NCBI GenBank assembly: GCA_014898425.1 | Contig: RCSZ01000002.1 | Coordinates: forward strand, 124,001 to 188,000 | From: Botryotinia globosa | Taxonomy: Eukaryota; Ascomycota; Leotiomycetes; Helotiales; Sclerotiniaceae | Reading direction: 5' to 3' | Length of the DNA stretch: 64,000 nucleotides | In this document: positions 58,386 through 64,000 of the stretch, one piece after another | How the letters are laid out: each line of letters begins with the position of its first letter | How positions within the stretch are numbered: the first letter of the stretch is position 1 | Notes under the pieces: generated by a model | What the model saw: the letters and a program-made list of their open reading frames with translations, nothing else | Databases searched by the model: none | Told to the model about the DNA's origin: nothing | Position numbers and translations under genes: made by a program

Positions 58386-61300
58386 GAAGGGGGCAGCTTA
58401 ATTAGATTTCAGTTTAGATTGAAAATCCTTAATGATTTCACGAACAAGTCTCAATATATGGATTATTAAGATGAAGTAAGCATTGTTTGTGCACATATTG
58501 TGATCAAGTAGAAAGAGGACTCCGCAGTTCTTTGCCAGGCGATAATTTCAGAGGCTTCGCTATTTTTGATCTTTTTTCAATCTGTCTCTCTTCTGAACTA
58601 GATTTCCGATTATATAATAGCTTTATCCTCTTCTCGGATCCAAGAGGAATAGATATACAAGTTGAACAACGTCCAGTTGCAGAACAGGGTCTTTTCTATC
58701 AGCAGTTTCTTTGACACATCGCCGCAATGATTGGACTTCAGCTTAGTAGCAGTTAAAGAAATAATAATTACCACTAGCGCTTACTAATGTTTGACCGAAT
58801 ACTGTCTCGCATAGACAGTGAGTAGACTTCTACTCACTGCCAAAATGAAAGTTGTCAACGCACTTGGAATGACAACAAAAATTGCACAATGTTCTCAATA
58901 ACAAGTTTCGATTTTAGTAAAGATAACTGTACAAAAACACGGATAATATGAGATTGAACTTCATCATATTGTTTGATCTTACGTCACTGCAACGGATTGC
59001 GACAGGTTGGGATGCAGACATATCCGTATTTGCAGCAAGTTTCTTTTCGGCTCACTGTTTCCATGCACAACAGAGAGATAAATTTATAGAGAGCCGAAAA
59101 GAATCACTCTTCCCCATGAAAGCCGATCCGGAATGAGTACCTTCTTAGCCGCGAAGTCCATCAAAACATCACATAAATCTCCACACCCATTTCTCCCCCA
59201 AGCAAAACCGCTGGATACATAAATCTCACTCTGCTTTTCTACTAGATAGCAAATGAAAATACCAGCATCTTCAGTAAGTCAGCTAGGACGAATTCCATTT
59301 TTGCCAGTGCGCTTTAATTATCGGCCTACGTATAATTGTGGGATCTATAAAATAGATGTGCCAAATCGGCTTAAAGTTATCGTATTCTGGATTCCATTTT
59401 TACTATCTAAACTTGCCATGATTGTTGGTAAGAGAAGCAATCTATTCAATCGAATGTGATAGCGAAAATCAATTGTCGTCATCTAATCGTTCACTATATC
59501 CTTGGTTACTAAATCGTACTATTCTCTTTCAAGCGCCATGCATGGACAACTCAGGCAGTTACATCTTTGTTATACCTCACCATACTATTCCATTTTTGAC
59601 TCCCTATTTTGCTTACTTGTGTTGAGACTGCTATCAACTTGAAGGGTGTCTTCTACACAAACAGCTAGTCTTATATAGAATCGAAGTCATTGTCGTTGAC
59701 GCTACACAGTAATTAAACCAAAGAAACAATACCCATTCAACATTTTAGTACAAATAATACATCCATTTTTTACTCGAGTAAAGGGACTCACTCAAGGGGT
59801 ATATAACCACTTGCCTATCCTTCAGAAAAGAGCAGATGAGATATACAATGTTCCAATGGAGAGAACCATGGGTGACGAGGCAGATCAAAGCTGGGGATCT
59901 AAGGTTCCCATACTGCAGTCTACAAGTTAGTTTTTTCATGTGCAAATATTAGTAGGACAATAGCGCGGATGAATTGTTTGCCAACGAAATATACTCTCGC
60001 TGTCATAACCGAGATATTAAGCGATTATAGTCCATCAAAATCTCAAATATGACAAGAAGAAACCCCAATTGAATCTCTCATCGAAGTCATAACTTAATAT
60101 TCCATCCTAAAAACCTGTCAAAAGCAGCCAATTCTGGAGACTACGATCTTCCTCGGAAGACCGCACATCGGGTCCTAGTCTTTCGCATCTGCCCGATCGT
60201 CGAAAGTTTACGAGTATTTCGGATTGATTGAGGATTGCTTTTTTATAGGAAGTAGGGACATTCGGATATTTGCGCTTTACATGATTAACCTCGTTTCTTG
60301 TAGACGCCATGATTTTTCTGAGTATATAAATCCCTTGATTTCCATCAGTGAGATATGAATCATGTTAACAAGCCGCGCAGTAAAACGTTCGTAGAATGGG
60401 TGAAATGGAAGCAGATCAGCTCGGTGATTAGGTTCGCACCATCTATTTCACAGTTTCCAGGCCATGTGGTATCTAGATCAGATAGAAGCTGTGTTGGTGG
60501 TATTGACCATATCTTTTATTGACAATATTCATTTCAACCATCAATCTAAAAAGTATACTCTATCACTGTCAACAAACCCACACCACATTATCTATTTCAC
60601 ACCCCTATCCCAAAAGTTTATCTCACTTCATCCTCTGTACCTAGATAAATTCACCCATCCATAGCCAATCAACCACCCTTCCTCAGATTTATCAGTCGAA
60701 AAACTCATCCGAGATCCTGGCACAATTGCTAGTTGTAAGTGTGTTCAATTTAAAGCTTCCTCTTCTTGTTTAAAAGTCGGGTTTATATACCTAGCCTCTC
60801 AACATATATTTCAATTCATGAGTATGATCATACATTCTCCACTCAACTTAAAATAATGGGAGAGATGTGATGACATTTTGAATATATAAATCTCGAATTC
60901 TGCTATCAGAGGGTGAGATATAGATGTCAAGGCTGAAAGAAAGCTTCAACAGAGTCGATCGAGCTGGACTGTTGTATAACAGACATCGATGGACGTTCCT
61001 ATTATCTCGATATAGAGATGTGAGTATGCTTGTATCGAACTGCTTCGATACGTCACTGAAGTGCGACGAAAATCCATACATCTCACAAGATATGCATATT
61101 TTTACTGTTATTGAAATTTTTAATCTTGTTAGAATAAACAGCATGGAATAAAACGATAGCGAGGACACTCATCTGTACTATCATCTTCCTCTTCTTATCC
61201 CACTGTGCTCGCCAAATTTTTCCATCTCACTACATTAGACTTTATCTAAATCATTGAAACTATACATTTCAAACTATATGATTATAAGCTTACACCTTGA

Positions 61301-63192
61301 TTCCCTCTGCGCCCTTAGGAATTGCAGCCTTGATGATATCGAAATCTACTGCTTCATCAAACCTAGAAAGGATGAGATTTATATAGGTACGATTTTCTTT
61401 TTCAAAGACTTGAGAAAGAAAACATACTCAGTGAATTCTCTCCTAATCTCCAAGCGTACAATCTGCTATTCAATTTTCATCATATCCATCCATCACATCA
61501 TACAATTCCCCCTCTGACAGTATATCAACATGCACTACCTCCACCCCTTAAACTCCCCACAAGCAGCTACACACCTAATAACAGCACCTTCAAAAACGAT
61601 ATTTGCTGTCTCGTAGATATTGGATAGTTCATATCATTACTCAACTCATAGATAGGTAGCTTACTATTTCTAGCTTCGACGGGGAATAAGATGAGAGATT
61701 TGTAGATATGATTTGTATTGCTGGTGAACGTAGGGGTTGGGAAAATGTTGCTGTTGTTATTTTATTGCTGTTCATCGCTTACCTAGTAATTACTCCTTCC
61801 AATTGCCATCATTATCACCACTTCAAGTGATATTACTACTGTTCTGAAGTTTATTGTCATTAATCCCTCCATCCTCCACTCTCATCATTCTTATCCATCC
61901 CACACCCTCATCCTTCAATATCTCCCCAAACTTCATCCCCCACTCACAATTCTGCCTCCAAGCCCTTCACAACAACCACCCAGCAGCCTCCAGGTTACAA
62001 ATCTCAACCCAATCCTCCATCCCTTTAATGTATTGCTTATTCTTACGCTCTCGCAAGTTAAGATGACAGGGGTTATATACCCCCGACCTATCTATCTATA
62101 CACCACAACTTTCCTCAAAATCTCTGAACAGATTTTTACTAAACAAGAACCATATAGATATTAACGAGCGCAAAATCCTAGATATACAAAGATCATCATG
62201 TTCAAAACGTCATTCCATACAGATCAATCCCAAAGATATGCCAAGACTACCTAGGATATCAAAGTCTTCAATGGATGCCTATTTATACACTCCTTCTCTT
62301 TCTCTCCTTCCTCCTCCATGAACAAAATGCAAACGAAGTTGGAGTTAATGATAGGGAGCACTGGGAGTACCTCCTCCACCCTATGATGATCCAACTAGAA
62401 TTCTTTTGACAGCCTAGTAGCTATCATACCAAACCCGAGGAATGCTTCTTTCTATCCCCTCTTTTCGTCAATTATCAGAGGAGTTATATTATCTATTGTT
62501 GTTGTTATCATTACTGCTATAATCACTAGTATCGCCGAACCGAACTTCCCTATAAATTAATGTGAGTAAGAAGCATGAATGTAGATAAACAGCAACAATT
62601 CCTCAGTGCCCATCATTACCACCTTCCATAAACTTCTCGCTATCATCATCTACCCATCATCATCACCATCATCATAATCAACACCCCCCTACAATACCCT
62701 CGCCTCCTCCCCCCAAGAAATCAACAATCCCAGTCCCACTCCCACTCCCACTCCCACTCCCAAGCCCAAACTCTCCTTGCGACATCTTTAGTATGCTCGT
62801 ATCATCCATACCGTGTTCCCCCACACAAACGCATCACCTTCACATACCTACATACCTACCTAGATCATTCCCAATACGAACCCCCCCTTTCCCTGTCCAG
62901 AGTCCAGGTTTGAGAGGTATGATTTGATCTCGGAGAGGAGAGGAAAAAGAAAAGGAGAAGAAAAGGAGGGAAAAGAAACACCAGGAATTTCTGAATAATG
63001 AGTTGAAATAGAGGGATGAGGATAAGTATAAGTATGAAATAAGATGAGGTCAAGTAGAATAAAGAAAAGAAAAGTGATGATGTGAGGAGATTCATTCATT
63101 ATTTATATGGTAAGTATTTCAGTGATATATATCTACTTAAACCATCATCTCATCTGCTTAAAACAAATCTAGTTCCTACATCCTATATTCTA
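58386..63192. other. Long intergenic stretch, no firm gene
   Basis: About 4.8 kb. No recognised gene on either strand; frames are at most about 105 codons. The best small candidate is a minus-strand ATG frame at 60107-60310 (67 codons, basic, MASTRNEVNHVKRKYPNVPT), which has no family match and no clear exon partners. The right end (from about 61850) is CT-rich on the plus strand, including a CCCACT array. Confidence 0.5.
62735..62762. repeat. CCCACT hexamer array
   Basis: Four and a half CCCACT units in a row. Confidence 0.95.
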
Positions 63193-64000
63193 CTACCCTA
63201 CCACCGCCTCACCCCCCCTCAAAACTTCCCCCCCTCCCTTCCCCTTCCCCTTCCCCTTCGGCCAATACAGTTCCGTCCAAACCTTCAACCTCGTATACTC
63301 ATTAACCATACCCCTCATTCTCATATCCTCCATCAACTGCCAGGCCCTCTCATCCCCATTCTCCACACACCTCTTCACCAGCGCCAACACGGTCCCCGGT
63401 CTCATCCACCAGCCTCTCCTCCCCGCCGCATCAACCTTATCTTTCCCCACCAACATCATTTCCTCCAAATACCTGAAACAATCCTCATAATCCGCGTTTT
63501 CGGTATGTAGACAGATCAAAATAAGTCGATCATAAGTAAGTTCATCAGGTTTGAGATTCAAAGCTTGGATTTCCGAAGCGAGGAACATAGCTTTAGATTT
63601 GGATCCTCTCCCATAAGCACCTAGACCTCGGAGAAGAGTATTGAAAGTTTCGATATTGGGACCAGCATCGCATATTCTGTGGAGTTCTTTGTAGTAATCT
63701 ATGGCCAAGTCATGACTGTGACTTAAATTATTGGTGAAGATGACACCTTCTAGAACAACATTTACAGCGGCAATAGGAATCGTGTATCCATCCGCTTTTA
63801 ACGATTTGAGAATTTTCCATCCTTCAAGAGCATGGAATGATGATTTTGTTAGCCAAAGATATATTGATCTTGTGGAGCTTGCATCTGGTGTGAGACCTGC
63901 TTTGGTCATGATATTTAAAATGCGGAACGAAGTTTTGATATCCTCAATGCCGACGTAAGCTTCAAGAAGAGCTTCATAATGATGCACTCCAAGAACAGTG
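63193..64000 (-). CDS. Pentatricopeptide-repeat (PPR) protein, 3' part
   Basis: The frame is open from the right edge to the stop at 63193-63195, about 268 residues; the 5' part lies beyond the window. It has degenerate 35-residue helical repeats: HHYEALLEAYVGIEDIKTSF with ILNIMTKAGLTPDASS, then EGWKILKSLKADGYTI, YYKELHRICDAGPNIETFNT with LLRGLGAYGRGS, and ALNLKPDELTYDRLILICL. PPR proteins bind organellar RNA, so a mitochondrial role in expression or translation of a mitochondrial transcript is expected. The C-terminus has a Gly-Lys run (KGKGKGKGGG) coded by CCCTTC repeats on the plus strand. Which PPR protein this is cannot be told from the tail. Confidence 0.85.
   Translation of the reverse strand, partial: TVLGVHHYEALLEAYVGIEDIKTSFRILNIMTKAGLTPDASSTRSIYLWLTKSSFHALEGWKILKSLKADGYTIPIAAVNVVLEGVIFTNNLSHSHDLAIDYYKELHRICDAGPNIETFNTLLRGLGAYGRGSKSKAMFLASEIQALNLKPDELTYDRLILICLHTENADYEDCFRYLEEMMLVGKDKVDAAGRRGWWMRPGTVLALVKRCVENGDERAWQLMEDMRMRGMVNEYTRLKVWTELYWPKGKGKGKGGGEVLRGGEAVVG

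Noticed and set aside
60107..60310. 67-codon basic frame starting MASTRNEV
   Set aside because: No family, no exon partner, no conserved context; could be chance in a 4.8-kb gene-free stretch.
1..64000. CRISPR arrays, rRNA and tRNA genes, telomere repeats
   Set aside because: I looked for regularly spaced direct repeats, tRNA B-box-like GGTTCGAATCC sites in a cloverleaf context and TTAGGG arrays and found none that hold up.

Overview
The window looks like a chromosome segment of a filamentous ascomycete. The genes carry many short introns (mostly 45-70 nt, GT..AG, with CTAAC-like branch sites), the intergenic DNA is AT-rich and full of simple repeats, and the families are typical of filamentous fungi: HET and BTB proteins, a fungal STAND-type N-terminus, YAT permeases, DHA1 transporters and an AspB/Cdc3 septin. 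The many BTB genes suggest a Leotiomycete such as Botrytis or Sclerotinia, but that is an inference.

Layout. 0-4 kb: the start of a NACHT/STAND-type N-terminal domain gene with an early stop (minus strand, runs off the left edge), then a PHO84-like phosphate transporter with a frame break. 7.7-9.8 kb: septin AspB/Cdc3, with an unusually long first intron that is almost open in frame. 12.6-13.75 kb: two decayed genes, one BTB-like. 14.6-16.6 kb: HET-domain gene with its core deleted. 17.3-18.8 kb: FAD-linked delta-24-sterol-reductase-like enzyme. 19.9-21.3 kb: fungal polytopic membrane protein of unknown function, followed by a 508-bp AT-rich element with 25-bp terminal inverted repeats and TA duplications, then a relic of a second copy of the same membrane-protein family. 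22.9-27.9 kb: divergent pair of a DAO-type FAD oxidoreductase and an amino-acid permease, probably uptake and oxidation of an amine or amino acid. 28.5-30.5 kb: BTB pseudogene. 33-34.1 kb: F-box protein with a predicted 30-nt intron. 37-42.6 kb: two DHA1-type MFS transporters with a decayed unknown gene between them. 45.2-48.9 kb: a 1,201-residue low-complexity protein with acidic and H1-like basic blocks. 51.7-58.4 kb: four apparently intact BTB genes in a cluster. 63.2-64 kb: 3' part of a pentatricopeptide-repeat gene, cut by the right edge.

Main theme: housekeeping genes (septin, PPR) alternate with fast-evolving accessory genes. The accessory part holds at least six broken genes, several with simple nonsense changes, next to an expanded BTB family. 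Exon structures below were read by eye; where the sum of exon lengths closes on a whole number of codons this is stated. No transcript evidence or database search was available.
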